From the NCBI RefSeq assembly GCF_040370365.1, contig NZ_BAABWQ010000001.1, forward strand, positions 558,001 to 622,000: DNA of 64,000 nt, given 5' to 3'. The position numbers were made by a program, and so were the translations under genes. This DNA comes from Shimia sp040370365 (GTDB lineage: Bacteria > Pseudomonadota > Alphaproteobacteria > Rhodobacterales > Rhodobacteraceae). The notes under the pieces are model-generated. The model saw only the letters and a list, made by a program, of their open reading frames with translations, did no database searches and was not told the DNA's origin. Below are positions 34,500 through 43,647 of the stretch, in pieces; positions within the stretch are counted from its first letter, which is position 1; every line of letters begins with the position of its first letter.

Positions 34500-35432
34500 A
34501 TGCTGCGTTGCACATCCCTTCAGCCTACTAAGAGGCCAGCCATTTTCGCCTATTGCTCAGATCCTGCAGTCCTAGAAGGCCTCTCTTGGCTCAGCTGCTA
34601 TCTCACGACCGGCAAACATATGGCGTTTTATACGTCATTTGGCACCGTTCTGTTGCTTCTGGCCGTAACTGCGCCCACGGCGCTGGCGTTCGGCTTGGGT
34701 GGCGCAATGGCAGCACGAGCGCGTTTCTTTGCACTGCGTTGGGTTGGCAAAGCCTATATCTCGGTCGTCCGAGGTGTGCCTGACATCGCATTCTTCCTCT
34801 TCTTTGTGATTGCCTTGGACCAGGGCATCGAATGGATGCGCCACAAAGTGAAATGCCCGGACTGGACCGAGCCGGTCCGTCAGGGAAACGAATTCCTTGT
34901 CTGCGACTTAGCGAAAATGCCGCTGTCGACCTCCCCGCAATGGGTCCATGAAATTTACGGCTTCTGGGTTGCCGTTTTCACCTTTGCCATCGTCTTTGGG
35001 GCTTTTGCCGCCAATGTGCTTTTTGGTGCCATGAGCGCCGTGCCTCGACCACAGCTGGAAACGGCTGAGGCCTATGGCATGACGCCGCGCCAAAGCTTCT
35101 GGCGCATTCTGATGCCGCAAATGTGGATCTACGCCCTGCCCGGCCTCTCCAACCTCTGGATGGTGCTGATCAAGGCCACGCCGTTGCTGTTCCTTTTGGG
35201 GGTCGAAGACATTGTGTTTTGGGCACGTGAGCTTGGCGCCTCAAAGACGGCTCGGTTTACCGACTATCCGCATGGCGACTGGCGTATGTGGTATTTCTTC
35301 GCCTTGCTTGTGTTTTACCTGCTGTTCACCCGCGCGTCAGAAATCGCTCTGACGCGTCTCACAAAACGTCTCTCGCATGGGCAAGCCACGCTTGATGGTG
35401 AAGCCCAACGCAAAGCAGGGAGCGCCGCATGA
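34500..35432 (+). CDS. ABC transporter permease (HisQ-like)
   Basis: 310 residues with about five helices (TSFGTVLLLLAVTAPTALAFGLGG; VVRGVPDIAFFLFFVIAL) and the EAA loop near AEAYGMTPRQSFWRILMPQMW (read in parts). SVVRGVPDIAFFLFF is typical of polar amino acid permeases. A longer extracytoplasmic loop with two cysteines (KCPDWTEP, FLVCDLA) is unusual for the small HisQ proteins. The ATG at 34500 is not well supported by a ribosome site; translation could begin nearer PAIFAYCSDP. The end overlaps the next permease by 4 nt. Confidence 0.85.
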   Translation: MLRCTSLQPTKRPAIFAYCSDPAVLEGLSWLSCYLTTGKHMAFYTSFGTVLLLLAVTAPTALAFGLGGAMAARARFFALRWVGKAYISVVRGVPDIAFFLFFVIALDQGIEWMRHKVKCPDWTEPVRQGNEFLVCDLAKMPLSTSPQWVHEIYGFWVAVFTFAIVFGAFAANVLFGAMSAVPRPQLETAEAYGMTPRQSFWRILMPQMWIYALPGLSNLWMVLIKATPLLFLLGVEDIVFWARELGASKTARFTDYPHGDWRMWYFFALLVFYLLFTRASEIALTRLTKRLSHGQATLDGEAQRKAGSAA

Positions 35433-36235
35433 GCTGTTTTGACACCATTCAGGCGTACGCCTTCCGCTCGCTTGGCTATGGCGAGCGCATGTTGCCCCGC
35501 AGCGACTTTACCTTATGTGAGCACTTTACCCTGATTGGCTCCGGCATGATCTGGAATGTGTACTACGGCGTCTTGGCGGTTATCACAGGCTTCTTCTTTG
35601 CCAACCTTCTGGCGGTTGCCAAGAACGCCAACAGCCTTTGGGCGCGCAAACCGGCAGAGTGGTTCATCTTCCTCTTCCGTGGCAGCCCACTGTTCATTCA
35701 GTTCTTCTTTGCTTACTTTTTGTTCCTGTCGCTCAAAGGTGTCTCACCGATCTTCAACCCATTGTCGTCTGCGGCGTTGGGTGCACTCATCGTTCTGTTT
35801 CTGAACACATCGGCCTATTCCGCAGAAATCTTCTACGGCGCGCTACGTTCCATTCCCAAAGGGGATGTTGAGGCCGCCGACGCTTATGGTTTTACCGGAT
35901 GGTACAGATATCGCCGGATTATGTTCCCAACCATGTTGCGGCTGGCTTGGCCAGCCTACACAAACGAAGCCATTTTCCTGTTTCATGCCACAACCCTTGT
36001 GTTCTTCTCAGGCTTCCCGGCATGGCGCCAAAAGGGCGACGCGCTTTATTATGCAAACTACTTTGCGGATAAAACCTATAACCCATTTGTGCCCTATCCC
36101 ATCTTGGCGCTTTACTTCATCCTGCTGACCTTTGTGGTGATCTGGGTGTTTGGCAAAGTGAATACCCGATTGAACAAACACTTGCCCCAAGAGGTCAGGA
36201 AAAAGCTACGGATCCGGCCAAACCTGCTGCGATAG
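35429..36235 (+). CDS. ABC transporter permease (HisM-like)
   Basis: 268 residues, about five helices, with FIFLFRGSPLFIQFFFAYFL (the R-G-S/T-P motif) and the EAA loop at AADAYGFTGWYRYRRIMFPTM (read in parts). Pairs with the preceding permease as a heterodimer. Start overlaps the previous stop (ATGA). A strong terminator closes this transporter operon. Confidence 0.9.
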   Translation: MSCFDTIQAYAFRSLGYGERMLPRSDFTLCEHFTLIGSGMIWNVYYGVLAVITGFFFANLLAVAKNANSLWARKPAEWFIFLFRGSPLFIQFFFAYFLFLSLKGVSPIFNPLSSAALGALIVLFLNTSAYSAEIFYGALRSIPKGDVEAADAYGFTGWYRYRRIMFPTMLRLAWPAYTNEAIFLFHATTLVFFSGFPAWRQKGDALYYANYFADKTYNPFVPYPILALYFILLTFVVIWVFGKVNTRLNKHLPQEVRKKLRIRPNLLR

Positions 36236-36261
36236 ACCTCCTTACTCCTATGCTATTTTTG

Positions 36262-36300
36262 CAAAGCCTGCGCCGAAAAACGCGCAGGCTTTGTTGATTT
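36262..36300 (+). terminator. rho-independent terminator of ABC operon
   Basis: CAAAGCCTGCG (36262-36272) pairs perfectly with CGCAGGCTTTG (36283-36293), an 11-bp stem, followed by TTGATTTTT. Confidence 0.9.
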
Positions 36301-36396
36301 TTGCCACTGTCGCATTACCACCGCGATACAGACGCAATACCGACATGCCCGTTTATGGGAAAATTTCTTCTGGACAATCCAATCCGCGCCCTCAAT

Positions 36397-36410
36397 ATTT
36401 TGATCAAATT
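36397..36410 (+). promoter_or_regulatory. TTTGATCAAA operator before first ligase
   Basis: ATTTTGATCAAATT has a perfect 10-bp core TTTGATCAAA (36399-36408), 18 bp before the start codon. The same core lies in a perfect 16-bp palindrome before the amidotransferase (37778-37793). A common regulator is likely. Confidence 0.6.
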
Positions 36411-36426
36411 ATGAATTGGTGTTCTC

Positions 36427-37743
36427 ATGACAACAGCCCATAGTGCGACATTCCGGATTGGTGCGGTTGATCTCAACGGTCAATTGCGCGGCAAGCGTTT
36501 GCCGTCTGCCCATCTTGGCAAGCTCAAAAACGGCGGGGCGCGCTTGCCGTTTTCTGCCCTCAACCTAGATGTCTGGGGCTGTGATATCGACGACAGCCCA
36601 TTGGTGTTTGAAAGCGGCGATCAGGACGGCGTCTTGTTACCTGCGTCACGTGGGTCTGTGCCTATGCCGTGGCTTGCAACCCCCTCTGACCTGGTGCTCA
36701 TGCAGCTGTTTCATGATGACGGCACCGCATTCATGGGAGATCCGACACAGGCGCTTTCTGCTGTATTGGACCGCTTTGCAGCCCGTGGCTGGTCTGTTGT
36801 TGCCGCAACGGAAATGGAATTCACTTTGGTGGATGACAGCGGAGATCACCTCTGCCCGCCCCTACATCCCCGCGATGGTCGTCGCCTCGCGGCATCCGAC
36901 GTTCTCAGCATCACTGAACTGGACGCATTTGATGCGTTTTTCACCGATGTGTATGATGGTGCCGCGGCTATGGGCATTCCGCTCCAGACCATGACAGCTG
37001 AAAGTGGCATTGGACAGTTTGAGGTTACGCTGAACCACCAAAACGCGATGAAAGCTGCGGATGATGCTTTGCTGATCAAACACTTGCTGCGCGCCACGGC
37101 GCGCAACCATGGTTTCGCAGCAACGTTTATGGCCAAACCTTACGCTGACGATGCGGGCAATGGCATGCACGTACATTTTTCCGTGGTCGATAAAGACGGC
37201 AACAATGTCTTTGACGATGGTACCGATGAAGGGTCCGACCTGTTGAAATCTGCTGTGGCGGGGTGCCTGTCTGCCATGCGCGCCTCCTCCCTGATCTTTG
37301 CCCCCAACGGCTCGTCTTATGATCGGTTTGCACCCGGTGCCCACGCGCCTACGACAATCTGTTGGGGGTATGAAAACCGGACAGCCGCCATCCGCATCCC
37401 AGGCGGCGCGCAGGCGGCCCGGCGCATTGAACACCGCGTGGCGGGCGGGGATGTAAACCCCTACCTGATCCTCGCCGCCATTCTGGGGGCAGCGATCGAA
37501 GGCATCGAGTCCGCGCTCATGCCGCCGCCACCCACAGTCGGGAATGCCTATGGTCAGGACCTTCCGCAACTGGCCGCGACTTGGGCGGAGGCAATAGACC
37601 TGTTTGAAGGGGATGACGTCATCACCCGCTGCTTGCCAGCCGAGCTGATTACCAATCTTGTTATGACCAAGCGGCAAGAGATGCTCAAGTTGGCGGAAGT
37701 GGCTCCTGAGGCCCAGTGGCAAACCTATTTGGAACGTGTATGA
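36427..37743 (+). CDS. glutamine synthetase-family ligase (PuuA/GlnT-like)
   Basis: 438 residues of the type I glutamine synthetase fold. Catalytic-domain features are present: ATEMEFTL (glutamate metal ligand), ESGIGQFEVTLNH, GNGMHVHFSV, NRTAAIRIPGG and GGDVNPYL. It is shorter than GlnA at its N-terminus and lacks the adenylylation-site context, as in gamma-glutamyl amine ligases such as PuuA. It probably joins glutamate to an amine using ATP. It precedes the amidotransferase by 58 bp and a second, different ligase. Confidence 0.85.
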   Translation: MTTAHSATFRIGAVDLNGQLRGKRLPSAHLGKLKNGGARLPFSALNLDVWGCDIDDSPLVFESGDQDGVLLPASRGSVPMPWLATPSDLVLMQLFHDDGTAFMGDPTQALSAVLDRFAARGWSVVAATEMEFTLVDDSGDHLCPPLHPRDGRRLAASDVLSITELDAFDAFFTDVYDGAAAMGIPLQTMTAESGIGQFEVTLNHQNAMKAADDALLIKHLLRATARNHGFAATFMAKPYADDAGNGMHVHFSVVDKDGNNVFDDGTDEGSDLLKSAVAGCLSAMRASSLIFAPNGSSYDRFAPGAHAPTTICWGYENRTAAIRIPGGAQAARRIEHRVAGGDVNPYLILAAILGAAIEGIESALMPPPPTVGNAYGQDLPQLAATWAEAIDLFEGDDVITRCLPAELITNLVMTKRQEMLKLAEVAPEAQWQTYLERV

Positions 37744-37777
37744 CACGCTTGCGATTGCGCCTTTGCGACGCTACGAT

Positions 37778-37793
37778 AAATTTGATCAAATTT
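37778..37793 (+). promoter_or_regulatory. perfect 16-bp palindrome before amidotransferase
   Basis: AAATTTGATCAAATTT is a perfect palindrome in the 58-bp gap after the first ligase gene, only 8 bp before the amidotransferase start, so it overlaps the ribosome-binding region. It extends the TTTGATCAAA core found before the first ligase. Confidence 0.65.
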
Positions 37794-37801
37794 GGTGACC
37801 C

Positions 37802-38485
37802 ATGAAAATCGGCATCCTTCTTACAGGCCACGCACCCGAAGAACTCGCGCCGCACTACGGCGACTATATCGAGATGTTTAAGTCTTTGCTTTCAGGGCAA
37901 GATTTTGAGTTTCTTGGATACAAGGTTGTGGACGGAGAGTTCCCCAAGTCCATTAAAGATGCAGATGGTTGGCTCATCACTGGCTCCAAGCATGGCGCTT
38001 ATGAAAACCATTCATGGATCCCTCCGCTTGAGGATTTCATCCGTGAGGCCGTCACGCTGAACATCCCGCTTATTGGTGTGTGTTTCGGCCACCAAATTAT
38101 CGCTCAAGCCCTTGGTGGCAAAGTTGAAAAGTTTGACGGCGGCTGGGCGGTTGGCCGCCAGACATATGACTTTGCCGGCACGGAAATTTCGCTGAACGCA
38201 TGGCATCAGGATCAAGTTGTGGAACTGCCACCCGGCGCCACCACAATCGCATCCAATAGCTTTTGCGAACACGCCGCCGTTCTCTATGGAGACCGGGCGT
38301 TTACCGTTCAGCCCCACCCCGAGTTTTCCGCAGATTTTGTGGACGGATTGATCAACACGCGCGGACGCGGTGTGGTCCCTGAAGACATTCTAGAACAGGC
38401 CATCGACCATCTTGATGAGCCCACAGCAAGCCAAACAATTGCAGATCAATTTGCGGATTTCTTCCGCCAAGAGAGGCCCCGATGA
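37802..38485 (+). CDS. class I glutamine amidotransferase-like protein
   Basis: 227 residues with the complete triad: C94 in GVCFGHQ, H171 and E173 in QPHPEF. The LLTGHAPEELAPHYGDYIEMF start is found in GMP-synthase-like amidotransferases clustered with glutamine-synthetase-like genes. In such a cluster it may hydrolyse a gamma-glutamyl intermediate, like PuuD, although PuuD belongs to the related C26 peptidase group; that is an inference. Its stop overlaps the start of the second ligase by 4 nt. Confidence 0.82.
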   Translation: MKIGILLTGHAPEELAPHYGDYIEMFKSLLSGQDFEFLGYKVVDGEFPKSIKDADGWLITGSKHGAYENHSWIPPLEDFIREAVTLNIPLIGVCFGHQIIAQALGGKVEKFDGGWAVGRQTYDFAGTEISLNAWHQDQVVELPPGATTIASNSFCEHAAVLYGDRAFTVQPHPEFSADFVDGLINTRGRGVVPEDILEQAIDHLDEPTASQTIADQFADFFRQERPR

Positions 38486-39840
38486 CCGACTGGCTATCCA
38501 AGACCCCCGACGCTGCCCGCGCCTATTTAGAAGGGCACCGGCTGGATGAAGTTGAATGTATCATTTCAGACCTACCGGGCATTGCGCGTGGCAAAGCTGT
38601 CCCGGCCAGCAAGTTCGCTCGGCAAGACTATTTTTACCTACCAGATTCTATTTTTTATCAAACCATTACCGGAGACTGGGGCGAAGCCGCAGGGGCGGAT
38701 GGTTTTATCGAAAAAGATATGGTTTTGCGTCCGGATTGGGGCACGGCAACCGCAGCCCCCTGGACCGGTGACTGGACTCTGCAGGTGATCCACGACGCAT
38801 TTAACACCGACGGAACACCTGTGCCTTTTAGCCCTCGCAACGTGCTCAAGCGCGTGGTCGATCTGTACCGCAAAAAGGGGTGGGAACCGGTGGTCGCACC
38901 GGAGATGGAATTCTTCTTAGTTGCACGCAACACCGATCCGGCACAGGGCATCAAGCCAATGATGGGCCGCTCGGGTCGGCCTGCCGCCGCGCGCCAAGCC
39001 TACTCCATGACCGCCGTTGATGAATTCGGGCCCGTCATCGACGACATCTACGATTTCGCCGAGGCCCAGGGATTTGAGATCGATGGCATCACGCAAGAAG
39101 GGGGGGCCGGGCAACTCGAAATCAATATGGTGCACGGAGATCCAATCAAGCTTGCAGACGAAGTGTTTTACTTCAAGCGTTTGATCCGCGAAGCCGCACT
39201 GCGCCACGACTGCTATGCGACCTTTATGGCGAAACCGATTGAAGAAGAACCTGGCTCTGCGATGCACATCCACCATTCAGTGCTCGACATTGAAACCGGC
39301 CAGAACATCTTTGCCGGTCCACAAGGCGGTGAAACAGATGCATTCTTCCACTTTATCGCTGGGCTGCAAAATCACTTACCTGCTGCGATCGCTGTACTTG
39401 CACCTTATGTGAATTCTTACCGCCGCTACGTGCGTGACCACGCCGCACCCATCAATCTGGAATGGGCACGGGACAATCGCACCACCGGTATTCGCATTCC
39501 AATTTCCTCGCCACAAGCGCGGCGCGTTGAAAACCGAATTGCCGGTATGGACTGCAACCCCTACCTCGGGATCGCAGCCTCGCTTGCATGCGGCTATCTT
39601 GGGCTTATCGAACAAGAACGTCCTGACAAACAATACAAGGGCGACGCCTACGATGGTGAAGAGGCCATCCCGCGCATTCTTGGCGGCGCTTTGGACCTGT
39701 TTGAAGAGGCCACAGCGTTGCATGATGTGTTGGGACCCGATTTTTGCCGGGTGTATTCGATTGTGAAACGCGCTGAATACGAAGAGTTCCTTTCGGTGAT
39801 CTCCCCATGGGAACGTGAACACCTTTTGCTGAACGTATAA
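38482..39840 (+). CDS. glutamine synthetase-family ligase, second copy
   Basis: 452 residues, clearly different from the ligase at 36427. Features: APEMEFFLVARN, EGGAGQLEINMVHGD, GSAMHIHHSV, NRTTGIRIPIS and AGMDCNPYLGIAA. ISDLPGIARGKAVP near the N-terminus is typical of gamma-glutamylpolyamine/GMAS-type ligases. It likely forms a gamma-glutamyl amine with ATP. Two non-identical ligases in one operon suggest either two acceptors or a heteromeric enzyme. Confidence 0.87.
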   Translation: MTDWLSKTPDAARAYLEGHRLDEVECIISDLPGIARGKAVPASKFARQDYFYLPDSIFYQTITGDWGEAAGADGFIEKDMVLRPDWGTATAAPWTGDWTLQVIHDAFNTDGTPVPFSPRNVLKRVVDLYRKKGWEPVVAPEMEFFLVARNTDPAQGIKPMMGRSGRPAAARQAYSMTAVDEFGPVIDDIYDFAEAQGFEIDGITQEGGAGQLEINMVHGDPIKLADEVFYFKRLIREAALRHDCYATFMAKPIEEEPGSAMHIHHSVLDIETGQNIFAGPQGGETDAFFHFIAGLQNHLPAAIAVLAPYVNSYRRYVRDHAAPINLEWARDNRTTGIRIPISSPQARRVENRIAGMDCNPYLGIAASLACGYLGLIEQERPDKQYKGDAYDGEEAIPRILGGALDLFEEATALHDVLGPDFCRVYSIVKRAEYEEFLSVISPWEREHLLLNV

Positions 39841-39907
39841 TCGCCAAAGCGTCCGCCACACGCCTCAAGCGAAGTTTCGTAGACTAAAAAGTGTCGGGAT
39901 GAGATTC

Positions 39908-41212
39908 ATGGATCTGCTCTATACCAATGATTGCAAAGGGGAATATCCGGACAGCTGGTATGCCGCGACAGCGGAACCACTGCCTCCTTTCCCAACGCTA
40001 CAAGAGGATCTAACCGCCGACGTATGTGTCATTGGCGGTGGGTTTACCGGACTTTCCACAGCATTGCACCTTGCAGAAGCCGGTCGCAAAGTTGTGCTTC
40101 TGGAAGCCCATCGCGTCGGCTTTGGGGCCTCTGGCCGCAATGGTGGACAATTGGGGTCTGGTCAGCGACTGGAACAGGATGCGTTAGAAACGCTGGTCGG
40201 AGAGCAAGACGCCCAAAAGCTATGGTCGCTGTCTGAGGATGCCAAAAATCTGGTAAAAACGCTGATCACCAAACACGACATCGCATGCCATTACAAACCA
40301 GGTATTGCGCACGCTTGTTTCTCTGAAAAAGACGTTGCTGCGGAACATGCATATGCCACGCACCTACAAGAACGGTATGGCTACAGTGACATTACGCCAC
40401 TGGATCAAGCTGGAATGGCAGCTGTGTGCCCGTCGCCAAAATACGTTGGCGGGTCATTGGATATGGGCGCCGGGCATCTTCATCCTCTCGCGTTTGCCTT
40501 TGGATTGGCCCATGCCGCTGATGAGGCCGGCGCGCAGATCTTTGAAACGAGCCATGTGACCAAAATCGACGATGGCGCAAAGATCAAAGTTCACACCACG
40601 CAGGGTACGGTCGTCGCAGATCAACTGGTTCTCGCCTGCAACGGGTACCTTGGAAACCTCGCCCCCAAGGTCGCAAGCCGGGTCATGCCCATCAACAATT
40701 TCATTGCTGCCACTGAACCTTTGGGCGACGATGCTATCAAGGTTCTTGCCAAAGACGTTGCCGTTGCGGACACAAAATTTGTCATCAACTATTTTCGTCT
40801 GAGTCACGACAAAAGGCTGCTGTTTGGCGGCGGTGAAAGCTACGGCTACATGTTCCCTGATGATATCGCCTCAACCGTTCGTAAGCCCATGGTAGAGATT
40901 TTTCCGCATCTCAAAGACGTGCGCATAGACTATGCGTGGGGGGGAACCCTGGCGATCACGATGAAACGCATGCCATATCTGCAGCGTTTGCGCCCCAACG
41001 TACTCTCCGCCTCTGGGTACAGCGGCCACGGTGTTGGGACCGCCACACATGCTGGACAATTGATGGCAATGGCATTGATGGCACAAAGTGACGGTTTCGA
41101 CACCATGTCACGTGTTCCCGCGCCGCCATTTCCGGGCGGAGCGCGGCTGCGTAGCCCCCTTTTGGCACTGGCGATGACCTGGTACGCCATGCGAGACCGC
41201 CTCGGCGTTTAA
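39908..41212 (+). CDS. FAD-dependent amine oxidoreductase (PuuB-like)
   Basis: 434 residues of the DAO/glycine oxidase fold. Dinucleotide-binding motif VCVIGGGFTGLSTALHLAE (about 39-57), then GFGASGRNGGQLGSGQ where flavin contacts occur, and the C-terminal YSGHGVGTATHAGQL. This matches gamma-glutamylputrescine oxidase (PuuB)-type enzymes that oxidise the free amine end of a gamma-glutamyl conjugate to an aldehyde. ATG at 39908 is preferred (GGGATGAG upstream) over one three codons earlier. Fourth step-type gene of this cluster; no aldehyde dehydrogenase follows. Confidence 0.85.
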   Translation: MDLLYTNDCKGEYPDSWYAATAEPLPPFPTLQEDLTADVCVIGGGFTGLSTALHLAEAGRKVVLLEAHRVGFGASGRNGGQLGSGQRLEQDALETLVGEQDAQKLWSLSEDAKNLVKTLITKHDIACHYKPGIAHACFSEKDVAAEHAYATHLQERYGYSDITPLDQAGMAAVCPSPKYVGGSLDMGAGHLHPLAFAFGLAHAADEAGAQIFETSHVTKIDDGAKIKVHTTQGTVVADQLVLACNGYLGNLAPKVASRVMPINNFIAATEPLGDDAIKVLAKDVAVADTKFVINYFRLSHDKRLLFGGGESYGYMFPDDIASTVRKPMVEIFPHLKDVRIDYAWGGTLAITMKRMPYLQRLRPNVLSASGYSGHGVGTATHAGQLMAMALMAQSDGFDTMSRVPAPPFPGGARLRSPLLALAMTWYAMRDRLGV

Positions 41213-41244
41213 GAGTAGACCTGCCAAACTGTCACGAATTTTTC

Positions 41245-41266
41245 ACACCGCAGCCGGTGTTTTTTC
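41245..41266 (+). terminator. terminator after PuuB-like gene
   Basis: ACACCG (41245-41250) pairs with CGGTGT (41255-41260) around CAGC and is followed by TTTTTTC. It separates the oxidase from the DegT aminotransferase gene. Confidence 0.75.
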
Positions 41267-41327
41267 TGGTTTGTGCCACGTCTTTGTTTTATATTTTTGA
41301 AAACCCAACTTAAGAAAGTTGAAATCT

Positions 41328-42545
41328 ATGACACTGCCACCCAACGTTTATGATGCAGAGCCAATCCCAGAATCCGCGCGTGCGGAGATTGAACGCCTTT
41401 TGAACACAGGTGATTTGTTCCGCTACACGGCTGCGGAAAACGCACCAGTTGCCCTGCTGGAATCTGAGTTTGCTGCCATGTTGGGTAGCAAGTACGCGCT
41501 GGCTGTTTCTTCTTGCTCAGCGGCCTTGTTCCTATCGCTGAAGGCCCTTGGTTTGCCACGTGATGCGCGTGTGCTGCTTCCGGGTTTTACCTTCGCCGCG
41601 GTGCCCTCTTCTGTGGTGCATGCCGACCTGATCCCCGTGTTGTGTGAAGTGGGAGACAACTACCGCATCGACATGGCGGATTTTGAAGCGCGCTTGAATG
41701 ACAATATCTCTGCGGTGATCATAAGCCACATGCGCGGCCACACCTCTGATATGGACGCCATCATGGCGCTATGTGACGCGCGCGATATCCCTGTGATCGA
41801 GGATGCCGCACACAGCCTTGGCACCACGTGGCATGGGCGTAATGTCGGCACCATTGGCAAAATCGGCTGCTTCTCTTTCCAATCCTACAAGCTGGTGAAC
41901 TCCGGCGAAGGTGGGATCATGGTGTCTGACGATGCTGACCTAATTGCACGCGCGGTGATCATGTCCGGCGCCTATGAGCACAATTGGAAGAAACATAAGT
42001 CTCCCGAAGGTGACAACACCGGCGATCTGGCAGCAGCTTTTGGGCGTTGGCAGAACCAGTTACCACTCTATAATCTGCGCCTGTCCAACCTCGCAGCAGC
42101 GATCATCCGCCCCCAGCTTGGCGAAGTGCCACGCCGCGTGCGCGACGGCCGCGCCAACCACGACTATGTGGCCAGTGTGTTGAACACCTCGCCATGGCTG
42201 CAGGTGCCCGTAAAACTGGATCCAGAGGAACGTGCACCGGACTCCATTCAGTTCAACCTCGAGGGAATGGACAACGATCAAATCCTCGCGTTCCAAGAGG
42301 CCGCAAATGCGCGCGGCATCAAAGTACAGGTCTTTGGCCAATCGACCGACAATGCACGTGCGTTTTGGAACTGGCAATTTGTGCCTGAAAAACAAGAGCT
42401 TCCCAAAACCCGCGCGATGTTGATGTCGGCTTGTGATGTGCGCCTGCCCGCACGTCTGAAAAAAGACGAGCTGGACGTGATTGCGGGCGCGCTGGTTGGT
42501 GCAGCCCAAGATGTCATGGGCGCATTGCGCGCGTACGGCACCTGA
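41328..42545 (+). CDS. DegT/DnrJ/EryC1-family aminotransferase
   Basis: 405 residues, PLP fold type I of the sugar-aminotransferase family. SSCSAALFLSLKALGL, IEDAAHSLGTTWHGR and the PLP-lysine segment FSFQSYKLVNSGEGG are all present. Members normally transfer amino groups to nucleotide keto-sugars, but no sugar genes are near; here it follows a gamma-glutamyl amine cluster, separated by a terminator, and may act on another metabolite. ATG at 41328 with AGAAAG upstream was chosen over a TTG three codons earlier. It has its own terminator. Confidence 0.85.
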   Translation: MTLPPNVYDAEPIPESARAEIERLLNTGDLFRYTAAENAPVALLESEFAAMLGSKYALAVSSCSAALFLSLKALGLPRDARVLLPGFTFAAVPSSVVHADLIPVLCEVGDNYRIDMADFEARLNDNISAVIISHMRGHTSDMDAIMALCDARDIPVIEDAAHSLGTTWHGRNVGTIGKIGCFSFQSYKLVNSGEGGIMVSDDADLIARAVIMSGAYEHNWKKHKSPEGDNTGDLAAAFGRWQNQLPLYNLRLSNLAAAIIRPQLGEVPRRVRDGRANHDYVASVLNTSPWLQVPVKLDPEERAPDSIQFNLEGMDNDQILAFQEAANARGIKVQVFGQSTDNARAFWNWQFVPEKQELPKTRAMLMSACDVRLPARLKKDELDVIAGALVGAAQDVMGALRAYGT

Positions 42546-42569
42546 CCAAAATCGATACTCTTAGAAAAA

Positions 42570-42595
42570 AGCGGGCCAATGCGCCCGCTCTTTTT
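42570..42595 (+). terminator. rho-independent terminator of DegT-family gene
   Basis: AGCGGGC (42570-42576) pairs with GCCCGCT (42583-42589) and is followed by CTTTTT. Confidence 0.9.
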
Positions 42596-42650
42596 GTGTG
42601 GCCCTAGGTTTTTGCACAGGCACACCTATATCCAGCTTTCTACAGCCTAA

Positions 42651-43646
42651 ATGGACTCCAATATGATCCCCTACGCCTTGCTGGACCTGTCTCCGATTGC
42701 GGAAGGCGCAACCGTGACAGACGCGCTCCACAACACCATCGATCTTGCACAATATGCCGAAGATTGGGGCTATCAGCGGTTCTGGCTGGCGGAACATCAT
42801 AACTCCCGCGGCATTGCTTCCTCGGCCACGGCGGTTCTAATCGGACAAATCCTTGCGGCCACAAACAGCATCCGTGTTGGCTCCGGCGGCATCATGCTGC
42901 CCAATCATGCACCTCTAATTGTGGCCGAACAGTTTGGCACTTTGGCGTCGCTTTACCCTGACAGAGTTGATTTAGGACTTGGACGCGCGCCGGGCACAGA
43001 CATGCAAACCGCAGCAGCGTTGCGACGTGGGCTCAACGGTTCAGATCAATTTCCCCAAGACGTAGTGGAACTGATCGGATTTCTCGGAGATGCGGGCCCA
43101 GCACAGTCTGTAAAAGCCATACCCGGAAGCGGCACCCATGTGCCCGTTTGGATCTTGGGCTCCAGCCTTTTTGGTGCACAGTTGGCGGCGCAATTGGGGC
43201 TGCCATACGCCTTTGCTTCCCACTTTGCCCCCGATGCACTTGAAGAGGCCGCCGCGCTGTATCGCCACAGGTTTCAACCCGGCATCACGGATGCACCGCA
43301 TTTCATGATGGCTGTTAATGTGTTTGCCGCAGACACCGAGGCAGAAGCACATCGCCTGCGCACGTCGATGCAGCAAGGGTTTCTGAATCTACGCCGCGGC
43401 ACGCCAGGCCCACTGCCATACCCCGTTGACAGTTTCGATCAACTAGTCACCCCGTCAGAAGCCCGCATGGTCAATCATGCCCTGCGCATCACAGCCGTTG
43501 GCACTGAAGACATGGTACGCGCCCAGCTCAATACACTCATTGAGACCTACCAGCCCGACGAGATCATTGTTACAAACATGATCCACGCTCATAGCGCCCG
43601 CCTAAGGTCTTTTGAAATCGCAGCACAGGCCCTGCAATCCGGGTGA
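42651..43646 (+). CDS. LLM-class flavin-dependent oxidoreductase
   Basis: 331 residues of the bacterial-luciferase-like monooxygenase fold. LAQYAEDWGYQRFWLAEHHNS, VGSGGIMLPNHAPLIVAEQFGTL and LYPDRVDLGLGRAPGTD are the well-known signatures of the MsnO8 subgroup. It uses reduced FMN to oxidise an unknown substrate. Translation could instead begin four codons later at 42663. It converges on a minus-strand hydrolase with 1 bp between stops. Confidence 0.88.
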   Translation: MDSNMIPYALLDLSPIAEGATVTDALHNTIDLAQYAEDWGYQRFWLAEHHNSRGIASSATAVLIGQILAATNSIRVGSGGIMLPNHAPLIVAEQFGTLASLYPDRVDLGLGRAPGTDMQTAAALRRGLNGSDQFPQDVVELIGFLGDAGPAQSVKAIPGSGTHVPVWILGSSLFGAQLAAQLGLPYAFASHFAPDALEEAAALYRHRFQPGITDAPHFMMAVNVFAADTEAEAHRLRTSMQQGFLNLRRGTPGPLPYPVDSFDQLVTPSEARMVNHALRITAVGTEDMVRAQLNTLIETYQPDEIIVTNMIHAHSARLRSFEIAAQALQSG

Positions 43647-43647
43647 T

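Noticed and set aside
36862..37746. 294-codon open frame on the minus strand
   Set aside because: Antisense to the first glutamine-synthetase-like gene; no family resemblance and no start signal.
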